From: Rhodopirellula sp. | Lineage (GTDB): Bacteria; Planctomycetota; Planctomycetia; Pirellulales; Thermoguttaceae | Direction of reading: 5' to 3' | Assembly: GCA_012728855.1 (NCBI GenBank) | Contig: JAAYEH010000608.1 | Span: forward strand, 1-47,137 | DNA length: 47,137 nucleotides | Shown: positions 32,549 through 40,744 of the stretch, in pieces | Layout: each line of letters begins with the position of its first letter | Position numbering within the stretch: the first letter of the stretch is position 1 | Program-made: the position numbers and the translations under genes | The notes under the pieces: model-generated | What the model was told of the DNA's origin: nothing | The model's database searches: none | What the model saw: only the letters and a program-made list of their open reading frames with translations

Positions 32549-34024
32549 TCAAACGACCATCGCTCCTTGCTCCTTCAATGTCCTGCGGAGTTCCTCCGCG
32601 GATACATCGCAGACGTCGATCCCCTGCCGCACGGCAATCGCCGCAGCGGTTCCGGCCGCTTGGCCCATCTGGTTGCAGTTGACCATGACGCGCGCGGCGC
32701 CAAACGCGCCGCGGTCGGCGTCCAGGAGCCTTCCGGCAACGAGCACGTTCTTAGCGCCGCGGGGAACGAGGCTGGCATAGGGAATCTGGTAGAAAGTCGG
32801 ATCCTCCGCGGTCGGATCGCGCCATCGCCCTTTTTTCGTGGGCTGCCCCGGACAGACATATTCTTCCGTGCCGTCGAGATAGCGGAAAACCAGTCCGGGG
32901 CGGTCCGGATAGTGGATGTCGACGCGATACGTGCCGTTGGCGACGGCGTCGGCGAAGCGTTTGCCGGTGAGAACCTCCGCCTCGGTGAGCGTGTGCAGGC
33001 ATTGGGCATGGCGGCTTTCGCGGATGCCGATGCGGGCGGGAAGCGCCGCCAGAGCGATGGCGTCGCCGCCCGCATAATGGTTGCGGACGATATCCGAGAT
33101 CGCCCGCACCTGGCGGCGGCCCTCGATCTCGGCGCGGGTGAGTTGGTCGGCATCGCTGCAGTCGGCGCTGTGGACCCGTGTGCCCGCCACCATCCGCGCG
33201 CCCGGCAGGCCGGGCACCTCGGCGGCCCAGAGAAAACCGTTCGCCAGGGCCTCCGGGACACTTGGGTCGAAGACGGCCTGCCCCAGATTGAATCCCTTGT
33301 TCCGGCGGGAGACCTCGTCGAGCCCAAAGAGAATGGCGCAGGTGGTGGGCGGCTGGATTTCCGAGTCCCGGCGGGTGGGCAGTCCGGCGCGGGCCACGAG
33401 GTCGCCGTCGCCGCTGGCATCGATGAAAGACTTCGCTCGGATGGCTCGCCGGCCGCTCTTGTCTTCGATCACGGCCGCAACCACCCGACCCTCGACAACG
33501 ATCGGCTCAACGAAGCGTGTGTGGAGGAAAGACCGGACGTTCGCCTCCTGAACCAGTTCGTCCAACTCGATCGCCAATTCAGCGCTGTTGAAGACGAAAT
33601 GCCGGCTGCGGCTCGGTTCGTGGGAGTTGACGGCATGGCGGCGGCGGAGTCGCTCGACGACTTCGGTGGTGAGCCCGGCGATGATCTGCCGTTGGCCGCT
33701 GGTGTCGAAAATGGAGTGCCAGATATTGACCAGCGAGAGCGTGGCGACGCCGCCGAAGTATCCCATGTTTTCGACCAGGGCAACCGTGGCACCCAGCCGA
33801 GCCGCCGCGACGGCGGCAAACACTCCGGTGCAGCTTCCGCCGACGACACACAGATCGCAATCGGCGATCACCGGCGTCTGCCGAGCTTCCTCGCGAATCG
33901 TCCCTGGAGAGAATTCGGCGGCATCGGAATCTCCGCCCACGGACCTGCCCGCCAGGGCTCCGGCGCCGGTGATTCCGGCGGCACGCAAAAACGCACGTCG
34001 AGAGTACGATTTCCGTGGGGGCAT
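32549..34024 (-). CDS. Tat-exported FAD-dependent oxidoreductase
   Basis: A 491-residue flavoprotein of the FAD-dependent oxidoreductase (PF12831-like) group. The N-terminus is a twin-arginine signal (SRRAFLRAAGITGAGALAG), so it should be exported folded. The FAD site begins CDLCVVGGSCTGVFAAVAA with the G-x-S/G-x-x-G variant, then ATVALVENMGYFGGVATL where the Glu contacts the ribose. Further down, AKSFIDASGDGDLVARAG is the second FAD motif, and AGRLLDADRGAFGAARVM near the C-terminus is typical. Members of the group are often found in secreted sugar or aromatic degradation; the substrate here is unknown. It is transcribed towards the DUF2007 gene and alone in its direction. Confidence 0.85.
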   Translation of the reverse strand: MPPRKSYSRRAFLRAAGITGAGALAGRSVGGDSDAAEFSPGTIREEARQTPVIADCDLCVVGGSCTGVFAAVAAARLGATVALVENMGYFGGVATLSLVNIWHSIFDTSGQRQIIAGLTTEVVERLRRRHAVNSHEPSRSRHFVFNSAELAIELDELVQEANVRSFLHTRFVEPIVVEGRVVAAVIEDKSGRRAIRAKSFIDASGDGDLVARAGLPTRRDSEIQPPTTCAILFGLDEVSRRNKGFNLGQAVFDPSVPEALANGFLWAAEVPGLPGARMVAGTRVHSADCSDADQLTRAEIEGRRQVRAISDIVRNHYAGGDAIALAALPARIGIRESRHAQCLHTLTEAEVLTGKRFADAVANGTYRVDIHYPDRPGLVFRYLDGTEEYVCPGQPTKKGRWRDPTAEDPTFYQIPYASLVPRGAKNVLVAGRLLDADRGAFGAARVMVNCNQMGQAAGTAAAIAVRQGIDVCDVSAEELRRTLKEQGAMVV

Positions 34025-34125
34025 GGCTGAAGCTCCTGCTGTACGTCAGGCTTTCGCATCAACGGATAGCGATTGTAATCGCGCAGGCAGGGCAACGCCA
34101 GCCTCCGGACACCACTGCCGTAAAG

Positions 34126-34224
34126 GTCGTTTAACCGCAGTGCCCAGCGGGCCGCGCGGCGTACTCGAAGCTCTGAAGTCGCCCCAAGCGACGCGCGGCC
34201 CGCTGGGCACTGCGGTTAAACGAC
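34126..34224. repeat. Inverted repeat with perfect 33-base arms
   Basis: Arms 34126-34158 and 34192-34224 are exact complements; the left starts GTCGTTTAACCGCAG and continues through TGCCCAGCGGGCCGCGCG. The loop is 33 bases. It lies between the glutathione peroxidase gene's 3' end and the start of the FAD oxidoreductase gene. No other copy is seen in the window. Confidence 0.9.
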
Positions 34225-34286
34225 GGGCGTGCAACACCTTAGCACCTTTACAGGGGCGCCTCCGGATACCTCCGCCTCCCGCACGG

Positions 34287-34871
34287 TCACCGCGGAGCTT
34301 TCGCGAGTTCCGTCTCGATCAACTCGATCAGCTTGGGATCGTCGGGCTTCGTCCGTGGTTCGAAGCGGGCGACGACTGTGCCGTTGCGGCCGATGACGAA
34401 CTTCTCGAAATTCCAACTGATTGTGCCCGGCCCTTTCGGCTGCGTATCCAGCGATGTGAGGTGCTTGTACAAGTCGCAGGCATCCTCGCCGTTGACGTCG
34501 ATCTTGGCAAACATGTCGAACGTCACACCGTAATTCAGCCGGCAGAATTGCTCGATTTCCTTCGCCGTTCCCGGTTCCTGCTTGCCGAACTGGTTGCACG
34601 GGAAGCCGACGATCGCCAAACCTCGGCCGGCATACTTCTCGTGAAGCTTCTGGAGTTGTTCGTATTGCGGCGTCAGCCCGCACTTGCTCGCCACGTTGAC
34701 GACCAAGACGACCTTTCCGCGATACTTGCCGAGGTCGACCTCCTTGCCCCCCAGCGACTTCATCCTGAAATCGAGCGCCGCGGGCGTCTTTTCCGCTGCT
34801 GAAGCGGGCGCAATCGCGCCGAACATCATGGCACACAGAGAAAAACTGCCGACGAAAAACATTCTGGTCAT
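34287..34871 (-). CDS. Glutathione peroxidase family protein, exported
   Basis: A thioredoxin-fold peroxidase of the GPx family (194 residues), which reduces hydroperoxides, in bacteria usually with thioredoxin rather than glutathione. It has a signal peptide (MTRMFFVGSFSLCAMM, cleavage near ASAAE), so it acts in the periplasm. The peroxidatic residue is Cys64 in NVASKCGLTPQY, in place of selenocysteine. The other catalytic residues are visible: Gln in GFPCNQFGKQEPG and Trp in TISWNFEKFVIG. The last Arg-x-x-x-x-P segment (RFEPRTKPDD) is typical. Length without the signal is normal. It is separated from the FAD oxidoreductase gene by 261 bases holding a palindrome. Confidence 0.92.
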   Translation of the reverse strand: MTRMFFVGSFSLCAMMFGAIAPASAAEKTPAALDFRMKSLGGKEVDLGKYRGKVVLVVNVASKCGLTPQYEQLQKLHEKYAGRGLAIVGFPCNQFGKQEPGTAKEIEQFCRLNYGVTFDMFAKIDVNGEDACDLYKHLTSLDTQPKGPGTISWNFEKFVIGRNGTVVARFEPRTKPDDPKLIELIETELAKAPR

Positions 34872-34992
34872 GATCGGAACTCTCTCAGAGGAAGGGGAAA
34901 CGTCCGGCCAAAGGCCATTTTCACCTCGAACTGAGTTATTCTACCAACCAAGGCCAGAGGGGGGCGGCGGACTGCAGCTCATGGAACGACTT

Positions 34993-35092
34993 AGAGCCTA
35001 TCCCAAAACCTTGGCGGAGAGGGGGACAGGCACATTTTGCTCCGAAGACTCCGCAAAATGAGCCAGTCCCCGACGGTTTTGGGATAGGCTCT
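34993..35092. repeat. Mismatch-core hairpin element, copy 4
   Basis: Outer arms of 18 bases (34993-35010 and 35075-35092) start AGAGCCTATCCC. After unequal spacers comes the core GGGGAC, then A/A, GGC with GCC, A/A and CATTTTGC with GCAAAATG. Both A/A mismatches are conserved. It lies in the 405-base gap upstream of the glutathione peroxidase gene, in which I see no gene. Confidence 0.85.
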
Positions 35093-35152
35093 TAGGAATA
35101 ACTTCCTCATCTGGACGTTGGGAACGCGAGCCAGTCGATGGAACAGGAGAGA

Positions 35153-35191
35153 ACAGAGGCAACAGAGTGGGACATCTAGTGTTGCCTCTGT
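35153..35191. terminator. Hairpin near the 3' end of the YhaN gene
   Basis: ACAGAGGCAACA at 35153-35164 pairs with TGTTGCCTCTGT at 35180-35191 (12-base arms, 15-base loop). It lies about 85 bases beyond the YhaN-like stop on the minus strand and could help to end that transcript, but there is no T-tract. Confidence 0.35.
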
Positions 35192-35276
35192 CTCATCTGC
35201 GGACTCATTCCAGGTCGGCTCCGGGGAGAATCAGCCCGGAGACGCCTTCTATAGAGAACCGGTTCGCGGCGTTTGC

Positions 35277-38200
35277 TTAAGCCGCTTCGGCGTCGTCGTA
35301 CTGGTCTTCCTCAAATACTTCTTCGTCGCTTTCTTCCTCGTCGGCTTCATGCTCGGAGTCGCTATCGATCTGCTCTTCCTCTTCCTCTACCTCTTCTTCC
35401 TCATCATCATCATCTTCTTCCTCCTCCTCTTTGTCCTCCTCGTAAGATTCGCCGTCATACTCTTCATAGCCGCCCGCTTGATCCTCTTCGGGCCAAAGGT
35501 CTTCGTTGCTTTCAGGTTCCGACGCTTCTTCGTCGTCTTCCTTGTCACCTCGTTCACGTTCGTCGAACGGGTCTTCCTCGGCGGCATACGTGTCTCGCCG
35601 GTCGTCGGCTTCTTCCCAGGGGGCGAGTTCTTCCACCGGCATCAGTTCCGGCTCCGGCTTGGGCTTCGCGCGACGGCGGCGAGGTTTTTTCGTGGGGGGC
35701 GCGGGCTCGAGTGGCGGCTTGGGTTTGCGTTGCTTTTCGGGAGTGGCCGGAGGCGCTGTCGCCGCGACGGCGGGCGTCGGCTCCTGACGTTCGGGGAGTT
35801 GGACGAGTGGGACATGCAATGCCTGGAAGAGCCGAACGATGTGTTCGTGGCAGGTGAAGACGAGCACCTGCCGCCCGCCGGCGGCAAAGTCGCGGAGAAC
35901 GGCGGCCGTGGCTTTCGCCCGCCGGCCGTCGAAATTGACCAGCACGTCGTCGAGGATCATGGGCATCTGGACGCCGCGTCGCGCATAGCCGTTGGCCAGA
36001 GCCAGGCGGAGCGAGAGGAACAACTGCTCGCGCGTTCCGCGGGAAAGTTGCTCGACGGATCGGCTACCGCCCTGGGCATCTTCGACCATCAGTACGTCTT
36101 CTCCCAGCGGTGTCCAGATGCGCACGTAGCGCCCTTCGGTCATTCTCCCCAGGTAGCCGGAGGCTTCGCGAAGGGTTTCGGGCTGCCGATCCTTCTCGTA
36201 GATCTTGCGGACGGTCAAGAGGATGCGGCTGGTGACGGCCAGGGTCTGCCAGCGGCGGATCGCATCGTCAAGCCGCTGTTGGACCATGGCCAGTTCCAGC
36301 GATTTCAGCGCCGGTCCACGATCTTCCGCGAGGGCCTTGAGTTGTTCGGCGATCTGGCCGCGTTTCTCGAAGCGAGCATGGAGTTGCGCTTCGTTGGCGC
36401 GGAGTTTCTCCGCGATCGCCTCGGCCCGCACTTCGATGCGTTCGAAGGGATCGCGGTCGATTTCACCGAGGATCTCTTCCTCGGTGCAATGGCCGGTAAT
36501 GGCGGCTTCGATTTCGCGGGCGAGTTGCGAGCGCTCGCGCCGCAAATCCCCGATCCGTTGCAGTTCGGCGGCCTTGCGGCGGAACTCCCGCTCGTCCTCG
36601 ACCTTCACCTCCCGCAACAGCTTCTTTCTCTGCGTTTTCAGCCGCCGGAGGAGCGATTCGTACTTCGCTCGCTTCTTGCGGAGCCGGCGACCTTGGGCGG
36701 CCATCGCGGTGCGCCGCTTCAAACGCGTCTCGTGGTCGGCGAGTCGCTCGGCCAATTCGTCGAGTTGCCGCACCGGCTCGGTTTGCTGGAGTGTCAGCCC
36801 CGTCTCGGCGACGACCTGCTGGATGCGGCCGCAAAGGAAATCCATTTCGCGGCGGCGCTGCTGCGATTCTTCGCGAAGCCGCTCCAGCCGCTGTTGGATC
36901 TCTTGCACGCGTCCGCAGCTTGCGGCCAGTTGCCGGACCTGCTTGGGGGAGAGGTCTTGGGGCAGGCCGAGCACCGCAATCGCCTCGCGCCAGCGACGAC
37001 GAACGGCCGTCATCTCGGCCTCGGCCTCGTGAACCCGCTGGCCGGCCGATTCGGAGTCCTCCTGCGCAGCCTGCCGCCGCGCGTCCAAAGGAACCAGTTC
37101 TTCGAGGTGCTCCAGGTCTTTCTCCGCCGTCTGAAGGCGAACCATCATCGGACCGGCGCCGCGCGGCAACTGGCGATCGAGCGCCTCGCGTTCCTCGTTC
37201 GCCTGCTTCATCTGAAGTTGGAGCATATGCAGTTGCTGCTGGCAGTCGCCCAGCCGCCGCGCATTGATCCGTTCGAGCACGAACTTGCCCACAAATGCCG
37301 CGAATGTGCAGAGAATTCCCAGGCCAACGTGGGTCCAGCTCAGCGGATCCGACATGGCGCCGGAGACCAACATGCCGAACACCTTCAGCAGCAGCAACAT
37401 GGGACCGGCCACGAACAACAGCCCCAGCAGCAGAAGAACCCTGGCGGGCAGTAGCTGCCCGTCGAGCAGTCCGCGGCTCTGCTCCTCGAGTTCCTGCTGG
37501 TACAGATCCATCTGATCGAGCCGCTCGTCGATCTGGACGCGGCGTCGCAACAGGGCGACCTGCGCCGCGGTTCGCTCGATGACGGTGGGCAGGTCCGGAG
37601 CGTTCCGCTCGGAGAGGGTTCGTTCGATCTGGTCGTGGATCGAGCGGGCCGTTTCCTGTCCCTTGCCGACCTCGCGGCCGGCTTCCTCCAATCGCCGCTT
37701 GCAACGCCGCAGCGCCGCCGCCGGCAAGCGGAGCGCGGAGAGCGACTTGCCGGAAATGGAGGGAAACGCGCGCGTGCCGCCGTTCTTGCCGAGCCCGAAC
37801 CGTTCGTGCTCCGATTTCAATTGCTCTTCCAGCTCGGAGATCTCGATATCGAGTTCCAGGATGCGGTTCTCGACGGTTCCGATCCACTCGGCCTGATCTT
37901 GCATCGCCTCGATGCGCGGGGCCTGCCGGAGCAGCGTGTCGTTGACCTTCAGCCCGGCGGCTTCCGCTCGGAGCTGGTCGTACTGGTGCTTGAGCTGGTC
38001 GAGTCGCCGTTGGCGCTGGTCGTGCCTGGCATTGATCGCGTCGAGACGTTCGACGGCGTCTTCGGGAATGAGGCCGGCGGGCCCCAGGGCGGCAAGTTGA
38101 TCGTCGAGAGCCGCGCGCCGCCGCCAACGGTCGCGGATCGCCAGGGCGATCTCGATGGTGCGGTGTTCGTGCTGAAGCCGGCGGTTCTCTTCATCGAACC

Positions 38201-38876
38201 GGGCGGCCTCCCGCTCAAATTGATCGCGCTCGGCAGCGAGACGTTCAAAACGTCGTAGTGCCGTGCGCGTATGCTCCAGGCCGGCGGCGAGTTGATCGCG
38301 CTGGGCCGCCAACTCGAAGATCTGTCCGGAACCGCCCGCGGGGTCCAGCAGGCGGGATCGCGATTGCTCCAGCGTCCGCATCACATCAACCAGCGCGACG
38401 CGGTCGACTCCGGCGCTGATGCTGTAGAGCAACGAGGCCGCCTTGGTGTCGCTGAGAGTTCCCAGTTCCTGGATTTCGCGGAGCCCAATGGCGAAGACGT
38501 TCTGGAAGACCGGTTCGTCGAGATTCGAGAGCAGCCCTCGCAGCAGGTGCTCGCCCGGACGGCTGCCGTCGGCGGCCGAGAGGGCGAGTTCTTCCCGCGC
38601 GTCGGGCCGCCGGGAATTGGCATGACGGCTGATGCGGAAGCGACCTTCGGTCCCGATGACCTGGATCGATCCGCCCGAGCGTGTGCCGCCCTCTTCCGGT
38701 AGATAGCGGCGGCGATCGGGGGAGAAGCCGTAGAAGACGGAGCGGACAAACTGCATCAACGTCGTTTTGCCGGCCTCGTTGGGACCGTAGACCACGCAGA
38801 GACCGTCGGCGATCTCGTCGAGCTTCAGCCCGCTCCAAATGCCGAAACGATCGACTTCCAGTGCGGTGATTTTCAC
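35277..38876 (-). CDS. YhaN-like (SbcC-type) ATPase with acidic tail
   Basis: An SMC/Rad50-related ATPase of 1199 residues, partner of the metallophosphoesterase encoded upstream. Walker A is YGPNEAGKTT (residues 30-39), the ABC-type signature is QLSRGTREQLFLSLRLALA and Walker B is QMPMILDDVLVNFD, both near residue 1000. Between them are long coiled coils, interrupted around residues 460-530 by two hydrophobic segments (ARVLLLLGLLFVAGPMLLLL and VGLGILCTFAAFVGKFVL), as in YhaN proteins, so it is probably membrane-bound. The C-terminus is odd: a basic Pro/Lys/Arg linker (35616-35738) then a 112-residue tail (35280-35615) with 66 Asp/Glu. GTG 38876 overlaps the upstream stop (GTGA), with GGAGG ten bases before it. 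It likely acts in DNA end processing, by analogy. Confidence 0.88.
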   Translation of the reverse strand: MKITALEVDRFGIWSGLKLDEIADGLCVVYGPNEAGKTTLMQFVRSVFYGFSPDRRRYLPEEGGTRSGGSIQVIGTEGRFRISRHANSRRPDAREELALSAADGSRPGEHLLRGLLSNLDEPVFQNVFAIGLREIQELGTLSDTKAASLLYSISAGVDRVALVDVMRTLEQSRSRLLDPAGGSGQIFELAAQRDQLAAGLEHTRTALRRFERLAAERDQFEREAARFDEENRRLQHEHRTIEIALAIRDRWRRRAALDDQLAALGPAGLIPEDAVERLDAINARHDQRQRRLDQLKHQYDQLRAEAAGLKVNDTLLRQAPRIEAMQDQAEWIGTVENRILELDIEISELEEQLKSEHERFGLGKNGGTRAFPSISGKSLSALRLPAAALRRCKRRLEEAGREVGKGQETARSIHDQIERTLSERNAPDLPTVIERTAAQVALLRRRVQIDERLDQMDLYQQELEEQSRGLLDGQLLPARVLLLLGLLFVAGPMLLLLKVFGMLVSGAMSDPLSWTHVGLGILCTFAAFVGKFVLERINARRLGDCQQQLHMLQLQMKQANEEREALDRQLPRGAGPMMVRLQTAEKDLEHLEELVPLDARRQAAQEDSESAGQRVHEAEAEMTAVRRRWREAIAVLGLPQDLSPKQVRQLAASCGRVQEIQQRLERLREESQQRRREMDFLCGRIQQVVAETGLTLQQTEPVRQLDELAERLADHETRLKRRTAMAAQGRRLRKKRAKYESLLRRLKTQRKKLLREVKVEDEREFRRKAAELQRIGDLRRERSQLAREIEAAITGHCTEEEILGEIDRDPFERIEVRAEAIAEKLRANEAQLHARFEKRGQIAEQLKALAEDRGPALKSLELAMVQQRLDDAIRRWQTLAVTSRILLTVRKIYEKDRQPETLREASGYLGRMTEGRYVRIWTPLGEDVLMVEDAQGGSRSVEQLSRGTREQLFLSLRLALANGYARRGVQMPMILDDVLVNFDGRRAKATAAVLRDFAAGGRQVLVFTCHEHIVRLFQALHVPLVQLPERQEPTPAVAATAPPATPEKQRKPKPPLEPAPPTKKPRRRRAKPKPEPELMPVEELAPWEEADDRRDTYAAEEDPFDERERGDKEDDEEASEPESNEDLWPEEDQAGGYEEYDGESYEEDKEEEEEDDDDEEEEVEEEEEQIDSDSEHEADEEESDEEVFEEDQYDDAEAA

Positions 38877-40105
38877 GGCTGGGGTTCCTCCCCGCTCAAC
38901 AGGTCGATGCCCAAGACTGCCGCTTCCCGCAGCACGCGCTGCCGCGCCGATCGATCGGAAATTGCCAAGGCGGGAAGCATCGCGCCTGCGGGCGAGGGCG
39001 CCGGCAGGTAACCTTCCAGGTCGATCTCCTCGCCGGCGTTGGTCTGGTAACGGCGGGCTTCGCGAAGGAAGTCGCCGAGGATGGAATCCTGTTCGTAGAT
39101 TTCCGGATCCAGCGCGGCGGGCGGCTCGGCGACCAGGGCGACGCTCCAGACCGCAGGCGGGCCAAGTCCGTGCCGCTTGCGAAGCGTCTCCAGCAGTTCC
39201 ACGGCGAGATTGCCGTGTCGCAGTTGGGCGGCCAGCGCTCCGCTTCCCAGAATGCGCCAGGAAACCATCACGTCGGCGCCGGGGATCGTGTCTTTCAGCG
39301 CGGCGGCGCGCTGGTCGAGCATCCGTTCGAGTTGGGTGCGGGTGGTCGAATCTTCCACGGTTACTTGTTCGGTATGCCAGCGGAGCCCGTCCGTGGAGGC
39401 TGCGGTGAGGCGAACGCTGCGTTGGTCGCTGACGTGGACGACCGTGCAAGCGTGCGAACCGGTTTCCCGAGGCGAGCGTCCTTGGGGCGTGCCGGGGCAA
39501 TGGGCCACGTGAGGCGAATGGAAGAGCGTTTGACGGCGATGATTTCCGCCCAGTGCCCAATAGTGAATGCCGCGTCCGCGCAGGGCATCGGCGTCGGCCG
39601 AGCCGTGGGCGACGGCAATCGAAAACACGCCGGCCGGGTCGGGAACAAAATCGCTCGGTCGAATCCCGTGGTTTTCGCTCCGGCTTATGCCGATGATCCG
39701 CGCAATGGCCGTCGCCTCGCGCCGCACCACGAATTCTTCAATGCGTCCGGAGGGGAAGATGTGGACATTGTCCGGAAGCCGAATCGTCGCCGGCCAGGCA
39801 TCCGGCGGATCGACCTTTCCTCCAGCCCAGTAAACCGGAATGCCTCGTTGGTCGAGACGGCTGAATTGCTCGACGAGAAAGAGCGGCCCCCGGGGGCCGG
39901 TTTGCTGAGAATCGAGAACGTCGCCCGCGAGCACCAGGAAATCGGCCTCTTCGGTCAGGGCCGTTGCGAAGACCCGTTCGGCTGCGGCATAGGCGGCATC
40001 GACAAACAGCAGCCGGAGATGTTCCGGCACGTGATCGATGCCGCCCGGCGGCATTTCCAGATGAAGGTCGCCGGCATGGACAAATCGGAACGGCCAGTTC
40101 GGCAT
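38873..40105 (-). CDS. YhaO-like (SbcD/Mre11-type) metallophosphoesterase
   Basis: A 410-residue relative of the SbcD/Mre11 nuclease, expected to work with the YhaN-like ATPase encoded four bases downstream in overlap. Metal-binding motifs seen are HAGDLHLE (Asp13, His15) and LVLAGDVLDS (Asp62). The motif that should read Gly-Asn-His-Asp appears instead as VYWAGGKVDPPDAW, and the later Gly-x-His is ALGGNHRRQ. Either this subfamily uses other residues or the nuclease site is weakened. The C-terminal 150 residues are the cap/capping domain. I chose ATG 40105: AAGGAGG lies five bases upstream; a longer frame to 40129 is possible. The upstream gap to feoA is divergent. Confidence 0.85.
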   Translation of the reverse strand: MPNWPFRFVHAGDLHLEMPPGGIDHVPEHLRLLFVDAAYAAAERVFATALTEEADFLVLAGDVLDSQQTGPRGPLFLVEQFSRLDQRGIPVYWAGGKVDPPDAWPATIRLPDNVHIFPSGRIEEFVVRREATAIARIIGISRSENHGIRPSDFVPDPAGVFSIAVAHGSADADALRGRGIHYWALGGNHRRQTLFHSPHVAHCPGTPQGRSPRETGSHACTVVHVSDQRSVRLTAASTDGLRWHTEQVTVEDSTTRTQLERMLDQRAAALKDTIPGADVMVSWRILGSGALAAQLRHGNLAVELLETLRKRHGLGPPAVWSVALVAEPPAALDPEIYEQDSILGDFLREARRYQTNAGEEIDLEGYLPAPSPAGAMLPALAISDRSARQRVLREAAVLGIDLLSGEEPQP

Positions 40106-40324
40106 GAAGGCCTCCTTGCGCGAACTCATGCTCTCCGTCGCGCACGCCCAGACTTCTTGGAGGGTACCTACCCAAATGGATAGTTTAGCGGGATTGGGAA
40201 AAGCTTGCTACGTCAGTTCGGCGACGGAAAGCTTGCGGTCCTATCAGAAGGGTGTTAAAATGGCTCTGCAGGGCTATCCCCGATTGGTCTGCTCCTTCGG
40301 GGGAAACAATTTTACGGATCCTGC

Positions 40325-40384
40325 TTGCTTTGTGCCGAAGAAAGATGCTAGAATCTCGGATTAGTGAGAATGAGTCTCATTTTC
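40325..40384 (+). promoter_or_regulatory. Predicted sigma-70 promoter with a Fur box
   Basis: TTGCTT at 40325-40330 and TAGAAT at 40349-40354 are separated by 18 bases, a good housekeeping promoter. Immediately downstream, 40366-40384 is a 19-base quasi-palindrome (GAGAATGAG, T, CTCATTTTC) whose nine-base arms match at eight positions; its centre AATGAGTCTCATT is perfect. Size, composition and position over the expected start site fit a Fur (or another iron regulator) operator repressing feoAB when iron is plentiful. Confidence 0.75.
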
Positions 40385-40423
40385 CATGCCTGAACATCCC
40401 CCCTCTGCGTTGGCGAGACTGCT

Positions 40424-40687
40424 GTGATACGACTCGCGGACAATGTCATTCCTTTGAACCGACTGGCCGCGGGTGAGTCGGCCTACGTGCGTCATCTTGT
40501 CGGCCAGGCGGACCATGTCCACCGGTTGGAAGAGCTTGGCTTGCGTGGCGGCACTCGCATCCAGATGTTTCGGCCGGGCATCCCCTGTATCGTCCGGCTC
40601 GCCGGCAACAAGATTTGCCTTCGATCCGACCACCTGATCAACATCCTGGTAGAGCCCAGTGGTTTGCCCGCCACGCCAAGCCTTTGA
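40424..40687 (+). CDS. feoA: Ferrous iron transport protein A
   Basis: An 87-residue cytoplasmic SH3-like protein that supports the FeoB iron channel. It has LNRLAAGESAYVRHLVG, RLEELGLRGGTRIQMFRPG and the final strand ICLRSDHLINILVE, the usual FeoA order. It starts with GTG 40424, preceded by a weak ribosome site. A 13-codon frame (ATG 40386, beginning MPEHPPSAL) ends in TGA at 40425-40427, overlapping this GTG, so FeoA translation may be coupled to a short leader peptide. It lies 57 bases before feoB in the same operon, behind the predicted Fur promoter at 40325-40384. Confidence 0.92.
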   Translation: MIRLADNVIPLNRLAAGESAYVRHLVGQADHVHRLEELGLRGGTRIQMFRPGIPCIVRLAGNKICLRSDHLINILVEPSGLPATPSL

Positions 40688-40744
40688 TTCCGCCGCGGGT
40701 AGCCCAATGCGGGCCGCGCACGATATTTCATCTTTCGCCGGGCC

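Noticed and set aside
35118..37454. A 778-codon plus-strand open frame opposite the YhaN gene, beginning with a Phe/Leu/Val-rich 'membrane' region
   Set aside because: The hydrophobic stretch is the complement of the Glu/Asp codons of the acidic tail, and the rest has no family features.
38877..39560. N-terminal extension of the YhaN-like protein by about 228 codons
   Set aside because: The frame stays open upstream of GTG 38876, but the sequence there is antisense-type shadow of the YhaO gene, and the GTGA overlap plus GGAGG fix the start.
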